The notes below the pieces were generated by a model that was given only the letters and a program-made list of their open reading frames with translations, did not search any database and was not told where the DNA came from. Below, piece by piece: positions 32,849 through 42,175 of a stretch of DNA of 64,000 nucleotides. Within the stretch, counting starts at the first letter, position 1, and each line of letters starts with the position of its first letter. Source of the stretch: JAOZHU01 sp964632845. GTDB taxonomy: Archaea; Thermoproteota; Bathyarchaeia; Bathyarchaeales; Bathycorpusculaceae. The stretch covers positions 22,098 to 86,097 of the forward strand of contig CAZWDU010000009.1 in the NCBI GenBank assembly GCA_964632845.1, in the 5' to 3' direction. The position numbers were made by a program, and so were the translations under genes.

Positions 32849-33886
32849 GTGGTTAAACTCTTCTTCCTCCTCAGCGGCGAATTTGAAACCCTCTCATTCT
32901 CAGAATTAAAAGCCATCTTAGAAACCGAAGGCTATAATTACACGGTAACAGAGAAACTCGACCAAACAGCACGTATTGAAGCAGACGCAGAAAGCGTCAA
33001 GCAAGTGCTCCGCAGATCAGCGTACACGCGAGTTTGCGCCATGGAACTATTCATCTGCCCAGCAACCACCACGGCAATAACGGAAGCTGTAAACGACACA
33101 AACGTCCACGCCCTGTTGAAAGAAGGCGAAACATTCGAAGTGCGCATAAGACGCATCAAAGAATACTCCACCAAAGACGCCACAATGACCACGGAAAGCT
33201 TACTAGGCAAACTCATACTTCAAAAAGCAAAACACGCCAAAGTCAACCTCACAAAGCCCGATAAAACGTTCTTCGGCATCCTCACCAACGGCAAACTCGT
33301 CTTCGGCGTGAAGCTTGCTGAAATCCAGCCTAAACCTTTCGTCGAACGCAGACCACGCAAAAAACCCTTTTTTCACCCTTCAGCGATGAACAGTAAACTC
33401 GCACGCTGCATGATAAACCTCGCACACGCACGTGAAGGCAATTGCATGCTGGATCCGTTCTGCGGAACAGGAACCACCATAATTGAAGCCGCACTCATCG
33501 GCGTGCGCGCAATAGGCATAGACGTGCAACGCAGGATGACAGAAGGCACAAAACGCAACCTAAGACATTTCAACTTAACCGCAGAAGCACTGATTATGGC
33601 GGATGCACGCAAAACCCCACTTACACGCGTTGGCTGTATCGTCACTGATCCACCGTATGGCAAAAGTGCAACTACGCTTAAAAGCAACACCAAAAGCATC
33701 GTTGAAAGCATCTTAACTTCAGCACGTGAACTTCTCAGCAAAGGACAACGAATTTGTATAGCTTCACCTAAAACATTAGGCATCAAAACAGTAGGCACAC
33801 AATTAGGCTACAAACATTTAGAATCACATTTCGCCTACGTGCACAGGACTCTAACGCGCGAAGTAGCCGTATTCGAAAAAACCTAA
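32849..33886 (+). CDS. trmG10: tRNA (guanine10-N2)-dimethyltransferase
   Basis: Methylates G10 of tRNA (Trm-G10/Trm11 family). The N-terminal THUMP-type RNA-binding half (about 1-170) contains RRSAYTRVCAMELF. The C-terminal SAM-dependent methylase has DPFCGTGTTIIEAALIG and the amino-methylase motif TDPPYGKS. GTG start directly after prs, with AAGGCG inside the prs end. Grouped with RNase Z, another tRNA maturation enzyme. Confidence 0.9.
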   Translation: MVKLFFLLSGEFETLSFSELKAILETEGYNYTVTEKLDQTARIEADAESVKQVLRRSAYTRVCAMELFICPATTTAITEAVNDTNVHALLKEGETFEVRIRRIKEYSTKDATMTTESLLGKLILQKAKHAKVNLTKPDKTFFGILTNGKLVFGVKLAEIQPKPFVERRPRKKPFFHPSAMNSKLARCMINLAHAREGNCMLDPFCGTGTTIIEAALIGVRAIGIDVQRRMTEGTKRNLRHFNLTAEALIMADARKTPLTRVGCIVTDPPYGKSATTLKSNTKSIVESILTSARELLSKGQRICIASPKTLGIKTVGTQLGYKHLESHFAYVHRTLTREVAVFEKT

Positions 33887-33897
33887 GGGCACAAAAC

Positions 33898-34821
33898 ATG
33901 AGCATACACGTAACGTTTCTAGGAACAGCCGCAAGCATCCCAACTCTTCAGCGAAGCTTACCAGCCGTGCTCATCCAACGCGGAAACGAACAGTTCCTGC
34001 TCGACTGCGGCGAAGGCACACAACGACAAATGCTCAAAGCAAAGTCGGGTTTCCACAAAAAAATGAAAATCTTCATTTCGCATATGCACGGTGACCATGT
34101 GCTAGGTTTACCTGGGCTTCTGCAGACTATGGCGCTGATGAACAGGCAAAGGGCAGTTGAAATTTACGGTCCAAGTGGCATAAAACGTTTTTTGGAAGGC
34201 ACAAGAGAAGCGCTGCAGTTTACTTTGACGTTTCCAGTTGAAATCCACGAAATACACGCTGCAGGCACCGTATGCACTGAAGAAGAGTGTGCAGTTGAAG
34301 CTGTGTGGGCGAACCATGTGATGCCCAGTTTAGCGTATGCGTTTGTGGAAAAGCCGCGTGTAGGAAAGTTTTATCCTGAAAAAGCCAGAGCTTTGTGTGT
34401 TCCCGAAGGCGAATTATGGTCCAAACTTCAGCACGGCGAAGAGGTTGCACTGGCAAGTGGTATAGTTGTGAAGCCGGAAGAGGTTTCTGGTCCGTTGAGG
34501 CGGGGAAGAAAAATCGTTTATTCAGGTGATACGAAGCCGTTTGAGGAGTTTGCACGGTTCGCCGTTGACGCGGACTTGCTGATTCATGAGGCTACATTGG
34601 ATGATGCTTTGGCTGAGAAAGCTGCAGAAGATGGGCATTCTACGCCTAGTCAAGCAGCTGAAGCTGCGGCGAAAGCAAAAGTGAAAAAGCTGGTTTTGAC
34701 GCATGTAAGCGCCAGATACGCTGATGCAACGGTGCTTTTGGTGCAGGCGCAGAAAGTTTTCAGTGATACGGTAGTGGCTGAGGATTTTATGCGGTTGGAG
34801 TTACCGCTTCCCAAGTGTTAG
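33898..34821 (+). CDS. rnz: ribonuclease Z
   Basis: Removes 3' trailers from pre-tRNA. Metallo-beta-lactamase signature ISHMHGDHVLGLPGLLQ, N-terminal VTFLGTAASIPTLQRSLPAVL, later VYSGDTKP, LIHEATLDD and LTHVSARYAD. 307 aa, short form with the flexible-arm region near 160-190. Overlaps the neighbouring convergent gene by 4 bases. Confidence 0.95.
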   Translation: MSIHVTFLGTAASIPTLQRSLPAVLIQRGNEQFLLDCGEGTQRQMLKAKSGFHKKMKIFISHMHGDHVLGLPGLLQTMALMNRQRAVEIYGPSGIKRFLEGTREALQFTLTFPVEIHEIHAAGTVCTEEECAVEAVWANHVMPSLAYAFVEKPRVGKFYPEKARALCVPEGELWSKLQHGEEVALASGIVVKPEEVSGPLRRGRKIVYSGDTKPFEEFARFAVDADLLIHEATLDDALAEKAAEDGHSTPSQAAEAAAKAKVKKLVLTHVSARYADATVLLVQAQKVFSDTVVAEDFMRLELPLPKC

Positions 34822-35600
34822 GCAAGCAGTTGCGTTAGTTTCTGTAGGCTTTCTTCAACATGTTCCACGGATTCAACTATGACTGTTTTGTTGTAGGCTA
34901 TTTCTTTCAGCGCTTGGGCAAATTGTGACCAGGTTATTTTGCCGTAGCCTATGCCTAGGTGTTGGTCTGTTTCGCCCATGTTGTCGCTTGCGTGTATGTG
35001 CACGATTTTGTCTCGGAACGTTTGTAGGAAAAGAGTTATTTGTGGGTTTATGTTTGCGTGCCCAACATCTAAAACCATGTTTGTGTTTAAGCCTGTTTCC
35101 TTGTAGAATTGGGTGAAGTGTTCTACGTTTTTCATGGTGAACGCAAAAGGTTCAGGCATGTTTTCCAACGCGATTTGCACGTTGTATTCTTCTGCTGTTT
35201 TGTGCAGTTGGCGTATGCTTTGGATGTTTTGCGCCCAATCTTTGCCTGGGTAAAAGGTGCTGATGCCTGTTTTCATTCCAGGGTGAAAAACCCAGAGCTT
35301 AGCGTTTAACGCGTTCGCGTAAGCCATTGACTGCTTTAAGCGTTTGAGTGATGCGTTCAACATGTGTTTCGAGGGTGAAGCGATGTTTATGTCTGCGAAA
35401 GGCGAGTGCAGCGTGTACGTTAAGCCGTAAGATTTTGCGGTTTCGTTGAGTGTTTGGACGCGTTGTTTGTTTAGTGTGTGTAAACCTTCATCCATGATTT
35501 CGATGTATGGCGTTTTTACTGTGGTTAACTGCTTAATCATCGTGTTGAATGGTTCGCCTAACGTGTAAAGCATTGAAAGACCGATTTTGGGTTTGGGCAT
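34818..35600 (-). CDS. sugar phosphate isomerase/epimerase-like TIM barrel
   Basis: AP endonuclease 2 / xylose-isomerase-like fold, 260 aa. Metal-ligand stretches visible: YIEIMDEG, TLHSPFADIN, WVFHPGMKTG, IALENMPEP (Glu), LDVGHANI (Asp, His), HIHASDNMG and VIVESVEH (Glu). These fit either a sugar isomerase/epimerase or an endonuclease IV-type enzyme; the substrate is unknown. It has its own promoter, identical over 19 bases to that of prs. Confidence 0.8.
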   Translation of the reverse strand: MPKPKIGLSMLYTLGEPFNTMIKQLTTVKTPYIEIMDEGLHTLNKQRVQTLNETAKSYGLTYTLHSPFADINIASPSKHMLNASLKRLKQSMAYANALNAKLWVFHPGMKTGISTFYPGKDWAQNIQSIRQLHKTAEEYNVQIALENMPEPFAFTMKNVEHFTQFYKETGLNTNMVLDVGHANINPQITLFLQTFRDKIVHIHASDNMGETDQHLGIGYGKITWSQFAQALKEIAYNKTVIVESVEHVEESLQKLTQLLA

Positions 35601-35705
35601 ATTTTGGGGTCACTTCTGGTTTGAGCGTTAACTTTTGGGTTCGCGCTTAATAACTTAATCTGACTGTTTCGGTGTTTTTTAGGGACGGATGTGATTGTGG
35701 TGACT

Positions 35706-35724
35706 TATAGCCCCTCTTTATATA
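35706..35724 (-). promoter_or_regulatory. promoter of the TIM-barrel gene, 19-nt block identical to prs
   Basis: Minus-strand TATATAAAGAGGGGCTATA, ending about 105 bases before the ATG at 35600. Confidence 0.7.
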
Positions 35725-35813
35725 GTCAGGCTGGCTGTTCGGAGAATGTGTAAAGTGAGTGCTTGTTTTTTTAGGCAATTGCTTCGTGGGAAAACAGGGT
35801 TTCAGCGGGGAAT

Positions 35814-35824
35814 ACTTAAATAAT
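35814..35824 (+). promoter_or_regulatory. TATA box of a leaderless transcript
   Basis: ACTTAAATAAT is centred 26 bases before ATG 35845, which has no ribosome binding site. Transcription probably starts at or next to the start codon. Confidence 0.55.
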
Positions 35825-35844
35825 GTCGCGTTGCGTTGTGCGGT

Positions 35845-36744
35845 ATGTTGCAGAATTTGAAGGGTTTTGCCCAGTTTATCTCTGTAGAACGTGGTTCGAT
35901 GTTGTTTATGATAAGTGTAGGTGCGGCTTTCCTTATGGGTGAAACACTTGTCTGGTTTAGTGCGCTTTTTCTAGGTGTAATCGTTTTCTGCCTTTGGAGT
36001 GCTGCTGACGCGATAAACAATTTTTTTGATGTTGACCTTGATGTTCTTTCTGATCCGTTTAGGGCAGAATATACTAGGAAGTTGGGGAAACTTGGTTTGT
36101 TCATTGCTGTTGGGTTTACCGTGTTATCACTGGCGTTAGGGGCAGCTACGATGATTCCTTACGTGGTGCTGCTTGTTGCAGTTGGCATATTATTTGGCGT
36201 GTTGTATTCTGCTCCGCCGTTCAGGCTCAGGAAAACCGTTTTCAAACCTATCGTGAATTTCACAGTGGGTGCAGTTCCCGTTTTAATAGTCGCTGCCTTC
36301 TTTAACGCGTTCTCCAGTAACATCGTAATGCTGGTGCTGCTGATTGGCGTGACTACTGCGGTCAACAGTCTCTGGGAGGACTTGGCAGATTACGCTTCAG
36401 ACGTAGCCAGTGGCTCCCGCACGGTACCAGTCATCATGGGTTTCAGGCGAGGGCTTTTCGTCACCATAATCATGGGTTACAGCTTGATTCCGCTGATGGC
36501 GATAGTTGGCATGTTTTTCCAACTGGGCTTAACCTACTACTTGGCTTTACTAGCGCTTGCAGCGTTCGTTTCACTTCGTTTGTACCAGCAACGACGCACT
36601 CTGCTGGGAGATGGGGAAGTGGATACGCAGAAACTGCTTGCGCTGGGTAGAGTGCTAGCCAAAGACTTCGTCATCGTAGCCATCGTGTTCACATTGAGCC
36701 TGATGCTCAGTAGTCTGCTGAAAATCAATTCAGCCTTCCTTTAA
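35845..36744 (+). CDS. UbiA family prenyltransferase
   Basis: Integral membrane enzyme transferring a polyprenyl group to an acceptor. The first Asp-rich motif is NNFFDVDLDVLSDPFR and the second LADYASDVASGSRTVP, with about eight TM helices in 299 aa. In archaea this family includes DGGGP synthase (ether lipids) and quinone/heme prenyltransferases. The unusual first motif makes the acceptor uncertain. I start at ATG 35845 because a TATA box lies 26 bases upstream; TTG 35836 is the longer option. Confidence 0.85.
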   Translation: MLQNLKGFAQFISVERGSMLFMISVGAAFLMGETLVWFSALFLGVIVFCLWSAADAINNFFDVDLDVLSDPFRAEYTRKLGKLGLFIAVGFTVLSLALGAATMIPYVVLLVAVGILFGVLYSAPPFRLRKTVFKPIVNFTVGAVPVLIVAAFFNAFSSNIVMLVLLIGVTTAVNSLWEDLADYASDVASGSRTVPVIMGFRRGLFVTIIMGYSLIPLMAIVGMFFQLGLTYYLALLALAAFVSLRLYQQRRTLLGDGEVDTQKLLALGRVLAKDFVIVAIVFTLSLMLSSLLKINSAFL

Positions 36745-36910
36745 GTGTGTACTCAGAAGTGTGACGGAAAGTATGCGCTGATGCCTGTAGACCTCCCCTA
36801 ATATATCTCTGCATGCTATTGCCATTAGCTTCAAATCAAATAATGAACACGAGCGCGCTTTGGTTTTGCACGTTAGCCAGAGAACGTGAGTCATGAATCC
36901 ACAATGGATT

Positions 36911-36918
36911 TATTTGAA
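36911..36918 (+). promoter_or_regulatory. TATA-like box of a leaderless transcript
   Basis: TATTTGAA (preceded by GATT) is centred about 26 bases before ATG 36940, with no ribosome binding site between. Confidence 0.4.
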
Positions 36919-36939
36919 GCGCGACGTTAATATTGAATT

Positions 36940-38202
36940 ATGAGAAAGTTGTGGCTGTTTGTCCTCGTCGTTTTGCTTGCGTCAGCGGTCATTTTGCCCG
37001 CAGTTTACCTTCAGAACTACGCTGAAAGTGACCCTGGCGGCGAGGAGTTCTTTTTCGGGGTGTCTTTCGGCGGAAACTCCACTAGCCAAGCAAAACTGCT
37101 TATAGACAGGGTTAAGGGTTACACGAACTTGTTTATTGTGAATTCATGGGAAATATGCGGCGCCGCAAACGAGACATTACTTGACGAAGTCTGCGAATAC
37201 GCCATAAACGCTGGCTTAAGCGTCATGGTCTACTTCAACTTCGTCTATTACAACTACACCGCGGATTTCGGTAACATATACAACGCCTCATCTTGGGACT
37301 TGTACGGTGTTTCCCCTTGGCATGTAGAATGGCTGAACACTGCAATGGCGAAGTGGGGCAGCAAATTCCTCGGCGTTTACCTTTATGATGAGCCAGGCGG
37401 AAAACAAATAGACCGCCGCCACTGGGATGGACCGCCAATGACGGGCAAACCGGCTGACACATTTGTAAACGTGACGACGTACAGCCAAGCCGCAGCCAAC
37501 TACACCGCGAGCTTGAAACAAAGCGGAAGCATGCAGCACATAACAAACACTAGCATCCCAGATGGTGTTAACAGCAGAGCGACCCTGTTCACCTCTGACT
37601 ACGCACTTTACTGGTTTGACTACCTAAGCGGATACGACGCCGTGTTCGCGCAAATAAGCGGCATCACAGGCGACAACAGCAAGATTCAAAATATAGCACT
37701 CTGCAGAGGCGCAGCCACAGCGCAAAACAAACAGTGGGGCGCCATAATCACATGGACCTACAACGAGCCACCGTACTTGGGAAGCGCGGAAGAACTACTT
37801 CAAGACATGACAATGGCTTATCAAGCAGGCGCCACGTACCTAATAGTCTTCGATTACCCCTACACCTCCATGGAAAATCCGTATGGCATATTAACTGACG
37901 CGCACTTCAGCGTCATGGAACAGTTTTGGAGCCAAACCCAAGATTCGCCTAGAAGCACATCCAGCCAAAACCAAGAACGCGTGGCTTTTGTGCTCCCGAA
38001 GGATTACGGTTGGGGCATGAGACGCCCCGACGACAAAATTTGGGGATTATTCCCTGCAGACAACATGTCATTGCCAATCTGGAACAACTTAAACAAGCTA
38101 ATTGACACATACGGTGTAAAACTGGATATAATCTACGACGACCCCCAATTCAACGTCACAGGTGAATACGGGAAAATTTACTACTGGAACAGCACGATTT
38201 AA
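36940..38202 (+). CDS. secreted glycoside-hydrolase-like TIM-barrel protein
   Basis: 420 aa with an N-terminal signal or anchor helix (residues 4-24) and many N-glycosylation sequons. The body reads as a (beta/alpha)8 barrel: NLFIVNSWEI, LSVMVYFNFVYYNY, KFLGVYLYDEPGGKQ (acidic pair at a strand end), YALYWFDYLSGYDAVFAQ, WGAIITWTYNEPPY (Glu) and TYLIVFDYPYT. The two acidic strand ends would suit a retaining hydrolase, but I cannot assign a GH family. Probably acts on surface or environmental polysaccharide. Confidence 0.6.
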   Translation: MRKLWLFVLVVLLASAVILPAVYLQNYAESDPGGEEFFFGVSFGGNSTSQAKLLIDRVKGYTNLFIVNSWEICGAANETLLDEVCEYAINAGLSVMVYFNFVYYNYTADFGNIYNASSWDLYGVSPWHVEWLNTAMAKWGSKFLGVYLYDEPGGKQIDRRHWDGPPMTGKPADTFVNVTTYSQAAANYTASLKQSGSMQHITNTSIPDGVNSRATLFTSDYALYWFDYLSGYDAVFAQISGITGDNSKIQNIALCRGAATAQNKQWGAIITWTYNEPPYLGSAEELLQDMTMAYQAGATYLIVFDYPYTSMENPYGILTDAHFSVMEQFWSQTQDSPRSTSSQNQERVAFVLPKDYGWGMRRPDDKIWGLFPADNMSLPIWNNLNKLIDTYGVKLDIIYDDPQFNVTGEYGKIYYWNSTI

Positions 38203-38225
38203 CTCAGCGAAATTGCTAAAAATCT

Positions 38226-38247
38226 TTTTCTGGTAAAAACCAGAAAA
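38226..38247. terminator. bidirectional hairpin between convergent genes
   Basis: TTTTCTGG (38226-38233) and CCAGAAAA (38240-38247) form an 8-bp stem with T-rich and A-rich flanks, located between the stops of the GH-like gene and the methyltransferase gene. Confidence 0.55.
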
Positions 38248-38724
38248 CTACGGTCTCTTGTACAGGTAAAGCGTGTGCGACGGATAACCTAACTGTGGGT
38301 TTTCGCAGAAACTCTCCACTTTCTCAGGTTTCCACCCTACGATCTCATAGTCATGAGAAACCACACGAACACCCTTCTTAAGTTCACTTTCCAGTTTCGG
38401 TCTGATTTTCTCGTTTGCGCTAGTTGTTAAATACAGAAAAACCACATCAGCAGAAGTTAAATTCACGGTAAACATGTCGCCGTTCACTATGGTCACGCGA
38501 TCCGTTAAGCCATTCTCATGTATAGTGTTAAGCGCTTTCTTCGCCAAGTCTTCTCTTAACTCGACGCCAACGGCTCGGGCACTAAACGATTTGGCAGCCA
38601 TTATCACCGACCTGCCGTCACCTGCGCCCAAGTCAAATAAGATTTCGCCAGGCTTCAACTCAGCAAGTTGAAGCATGCGTTGAATTACAGGAACAGGACT
38701 TGGAACGAAAGGCGCGATGAACAT
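38248..38724 (-). CDS. aKMT-like protein lysine methyltransferase
   Basis: 158-aa SAM methyltransferase closely resembling the crenarchaeal protein-lysine methylase aKMT in length and motifs: FVPSPVPVIQRMLQLAEL, motif I LFDLGAGDGRSVIMAA, VGVELREDL, VFLYLTTSANEKIRPKLE and VVSHDYEIVGWKPEKVE. aKMT methylates many proteins including chromatin proteins. Activity here is inferred from this resemblance. Confidence 0.8.
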   Translation of the reverse strand: MFIAPFVPSPVPVIQRMLQLAELKPGEILFDLGAGDGRSVIMAAKSFSARAVGVELREDLAKKALNTIHENGLTDRVTIVNGDMFTVNLTSADVVFLYLTTSANEKIRPKLESELKKGVRVVSHDYEIVGWKPEKVESFCENPQLGYPSHTLYLYKRP

Positions 38725-38779
38725 TTGTCAACCTCTCATGAATAAACGATGTTTTTGTTTAAAGATTTTGCGTATAGAC

Positions 38780-39106
38780 TTACGCCACGTAGGTTTCTCT
38801 CTTCGGCGTCGGCCTTTTAGCTTCTCCACATTTCACGCAGCTTTGCGCGCACAATTCCAAGTATTTTTCCTCGTCTTTAGAGCCAACGGCTTCAGCAGCT
38901 CTTTTGCAGAGCGCACTGGGTTCAGCGCAACCTTCTTCCTTGCAGAGGCTTGATATGTAACTGCAGACATCTTTCACGTCTTTAGGCTCCAGCACAGCGC
39001 GGTTCGTGCGCACCAAAAGGCATAATTCTCGAGCCATAACACACGTTTTAACGTATTTGATGCGTGCAAGAACTTCTTCACGTAACTTTTTTCGGCTAAT
39101 TTCCAC
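38780..39106 (-). CDS. cysteine-rich hypothetical protein
   Basis: About 108 aa, mostly helical and charged. Cysteines include VCSYISSLCKEEGCAEPSALC and a C-terminal LCAQSCVKCGE. The spacing suggests a metal or Fe-S site but matches no family I know. I start at GTG 39106, which has GAGGAG nine bases upstream; GTG 39163 would add 19 residues. It follows the lhr gene on the same strand. Confidence 0.6.
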   Translation of the reverse strand: MEISRKKLREEVLARIKYVKTCVMARELCLLVRTNRAVLEPKDVKDVCSYISSLCKEEGCAEPSALCKRAAEAVGSKDEEKYLELCAQSCVKCGEAKRPTPKRETYVA

Positions 39107-39228
39107 TCGTCTAATCTCCTCGCGGCTGAACAGACGCTTACGCAGAATAAGGCTGCTTTCCACTTAAAAAGTTGTTGATAACCGCTCCAAAGCTCGCGAA
39201 ATCCAACGGAAAAGCAATTTTGAAGTGT

Positions 39229-42105
39229 TCATCCGAATCGTCTACTGAGCGCTTTGCGTTCTGCTTCTAGAACCAACTCGTAAAACCTGTCCGTGAGCTT
39301 ATGCTCTTTTTCAAGAACACTTTCAATGTCGGCGGAGCGAACTTTTCTGGCGCTCAGGGCTACGGCTGCAGTTTTGCCATACTTTGCAATTAACTGTGCA
39401 GTCTGCACCGCGTAGGTTTGGAGCCTTTCTTCGTTTTTAGCTAGTTTTTGTCCCTTCTTCTCGATGATGGGTAGTGCAGTTTCCTCGTCCACTTTCAAAA
39501 GTCCTATCGCCTGCGAGCCACATCGTGGGCATTTAGGCTGCACAGGTAAATCTTTAACGCGAATCATCTCCAAGTAATCCCAACAGTGCGTACACAAAAA
39601 AGTGGCCGTTTCATTCAGCAGCCTTGCTTTAGCTGATTCCACAAGCACGGCGCGCATGCGTTCAGGCGGAATAAGGTCTGTTTTCATGCTTACTCTTTCA
39701 ATGCCTACACGAGCGACTGGCGTTGCGTTGCCGCCGCTGTCAACTATTTGCAAGCGAAGTTCGCCGTTGCGAATCTTGCCTAAAACGCCAATTAGCCCGT
39801 CCACATCGAGGTCTTTGGTGAAAACTTCTTTCAAGCCCTCCTCGTAAATTGGCGTATCCTCAAAACTGGTTATCAGCTTCTGCAGGCTCACGTTGCTGAA
39901 GTCTGCCCATTTCTTTAACGCGCCGAAACGTCGTGCCACATGGATGACACGACGTTTGAATAAACCTGTTTTCACGGTTGACCGCGTCACGGTGTCTTTG
40001 ACCGCTTGCGCTGTCATAACGCAGATTTCATTGAATGTCTCGAGAATGCGAGTTGAGTTGGCTGCGCCTAAAGTTTGCACGAAGATGCGGTAGGGGTCAT
40101 GCTGCACGACTATGCCGTGTCCAAGTTTATCTGAAAGCATTTGCCCCAGCAACTGCGCCAAAGCGCGGTTCGTAAGGGAACCGAAGTTAGCGTGGACTAT
40201 GACGAAGTCTTCCCAGTCTTCGAATACTATTCGATTCGCCGTAGGCACCGCCATGCCCCCGTGCACTTGCTCAACTGTCTCCGCCAAAGCACGCTGTATT
40301 GTCTCTTTATCTGCTGGATATCGCTCACTAAGCAATATAGCGACTTGTTCAGGCGAAAGCCCGTCGTGCATTTTTTCTTCCACGAACCCGCGTATTGCAG
40401 CGACTTCCTGCGCCACTTCGAAAGGCACGGGAATTTCTTCACCTATCCAGCTGGGTATTGCGCCCGTCGGGTCGTCAACCGCCCGCACGTACACCTTGTC
40501 CTCAGTCGTGTGCACTATCTGCCATGGGCTGCCTCGGATGATGAATTTTGTGCCTGCCTTGCCGTACTCCGCCATAAACGCTTCATCCAAAACACCAATT
40601 GAAGTATCGCTTGAATCGTCTATGACGAGGAATTGCTTTTCTTCAGGAATCATGGATAAATTGTTAAAGTAATACTCAAAAAGCGCGTTGGTTCTCTGCG
40701 GTTTCAGAACTACTTTGTCTTCGAAGGAAGCCCATGCTAAACGCGGGAAACGCTGATGCATGTACTTAAGCACTTTTTCAACATCATCTAGAGTCAAGTC
40801 TAAGTATGGGTAAGCATTCTGCAGTGTTGCTAAAATCTCGTTGAAGTCCAATCGTTTATTCTTAAGCAGTAACCCTGCCACTTGATGCGTTAACGCGTCA
40901 TACGGTTTAGGCGGAATGCCCACTGGCTCCAATTCTTCCTTCAACGCTCGCCGCGCAATAACCAACGCTTCCAACGTGTCGTCAGAGTCCATGCCGATGA
41001 TCACGCCTTCCGCTACGCGACCAACGCTGTGACCAGCCCTGCCCACGCGCTGAATAAGCCTCGTCACTTGCCTAGGGCTCATGTATTGGATAACCAAGTC
41101 AATGCGTCCCACATCAATACCTAGTTCAAGGCTACTGGTGGCGATAAGCCCCTTCAACTCGCCCCGCTTCAAACCTGCCTCCGCCGCTATCCGCGAAGGC
41201 TTAGCAAGAGAACCATGATGGATGGAGACAGGAAAGTCCATGTCCCACACTTTAAGCCTGCTGGCTAGAACTTCTGAGACAGAACGTGTATTCGTGAACA
41301 AAAGCACTGAGCGGCGCTTGCTCATGTAATCTCTAATAATCCTTAATCGCGCAGCCACCTCAGGATGTGTGTAAAGCTTCCCTGCAAGCCACACGTCTTC
41401 CTCTGTAGGCTGCGGAAAAAGCACTTTCAACCGCACCATTTTAGCGACGGGTACACGGATAATCTCTACGGGGCGGCTGTTGCCGACGAGGAACTGGGCT
41501 ACTTTCTCAGGGCTGCCTATGGTGGCGGATAACCCTATCATCTGGAAGTCTCTGCCAACTAGCGAACGCACCCGCTCCAACGCCAATGCAAGCTGGCTTC
41601 CTCGTTTGCTGTCCGCCAACTCATGCACCTCATCAATTACCACCCAGCGAAGGCTCTGCAGGTGCTGACGAAGTAGCCACCCAGAAAGGATAGCCTGCAA
41701 CGTTTCAGGCGTAGTTATCAAAATATCTGGCGGACTTCGCGATTGCCGCGTTCGCTCTTTAGTATCTGTGTCGCCGTGCCTAACCGCGAGTTTAATGTCT
41801 AAATTATTGCACCACCATTCTAACCGTTCAAGCATGTCTCTGTTCAATGCCCGCAACGGCGTAATATACAACACTTTGATGCCTGGTGTTTGCGGTTGTT
41901 GAAGTAGCATGCTTAGCACGGGGAGAAACGCGGCTTCAGTTTTACCTGTTGCTGTGGGTGAGATTAACAGGACGTTTTTGCCTTCAAGGATTTTAGGAAT
42001 CGTTTTCTCTTGAGGTTCAGTTGGTTTAGGGAAGCCTTTCTGCTCCACGAGCCTTCGAACTGGCTTCACAAGCAGCCCAAAAACAGTTTCAGAAGATTCC
42101 TGCAA
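39229..42105 (-). CDS. lhr: ATP-dependent helicase Lhr (large helicase-related)
   Basis: Superfamily 2 3'-5' helicase implicated in DNA repair and RNA:DNA unwinding. Walker A SPTATGKTEAAF (49-60), DEVHELADSKRG, LSATIGSPEKVA, C-terminal helicase motifs TSSLELGIDVG and RVGRAGHS, then the Lhr-specific winged-helix and beta-barrel half. It ends with a zinc site CTHCWDYLEM...PKCPRCGSQ, a feature of the aLhr2-like archaeal group. 958 aa. TTG start with GAGGT nine bases before. Confidence 0.93.
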   Translation of the reverse strand: MQESSETVFGLLVKPVRRLVEQKGFPKPTEPQEKTIPKILEGKNVLLISPTATGKTEAAFLPVLSMLLQQPQTPGIKVLYITPLRALNRDMLERLEWWCNNLDIKLAVRHGDTDTKERTRQSRSPPDILITTPETLQAILSGWLLRQHLQSLRWVVIDEVHELADSKRGSQLALALERVRSLVGRDFQMIGLSATIGSPEKVAQFLVGNSRPVEIIRVPVAKMVRLKVLFPQPTEEDVWLAGKLYTHPEVAARLRIIRDYMSKRRSVLLFTNTRSVSEVLASRLKVWDMDFPVSIHHGSLAKPSRIAAEAGLKRGELKGLIATSSLELGIDVGRIDLVIQYMSPRQVTRLIQRVGRAGHSVGRVAEGVIIGMDSDDTLEALVIARRALKEELEPVGIPPKPYDALTHQVAGLLLKNKRLDFNEILATLQNAYPYLDLTLDDVEKVLKYMHQRFPRLAWASFEDKVVLKPQRTNALFEYYFNNLSMIPEEKQFLVIDDSSDTSIGVLDEAFMAEYGKAGTKFIIRGSPWQIVHTTEDKVYVRAVDDPTGAIPSWIGEEIPVPFEVAQEVAAIRGFVEEKMHDGLSPEQVAILLSERYPADKETIQRALAETVEQVHGGMAVPTANRIVFEDWEDFVIVHANFGSLTNRALAQLLGQMLSDKLGHGIVVQHDPYRIFVQTLGAANSTRILETFNEICVMTAQAVKDTVTRSTVKTGLFKRRVIHVARRFGALKKWADFSNVSLQKLITSFEDTPIYEEGLKEVFTKDLDVDGLIGVLGKIRNGELRLQIVDSGGNATPVARVGIERVSMKTDLIPPERMRAVLVESAKARLLNETATFLCTHCWDYLEMIRVKDLPVQPKCPRCGSQAIGLLKVDEETALPIIEKKGQKLAKNEERLQTYAVQTAQLIAKYGKTAAVALSARKVRSADIESVLEKEHKLTDRFYELVLEAERKALSRRFG

Positions 42106-42175
42106 TCTTGAATAACCTCAGGCGCCGAGAACATTAGCGGAGAACCCGCTGTAAAAACATTTTGGCACTTTTCAG

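Noticed and set aside
36774..36793. CGCTGATGCCTGTAGACC, resembling the eight-copy repeat
   Set aside because: Needs a gap and lacks the GTATAC core that all eight accepted copies contain.
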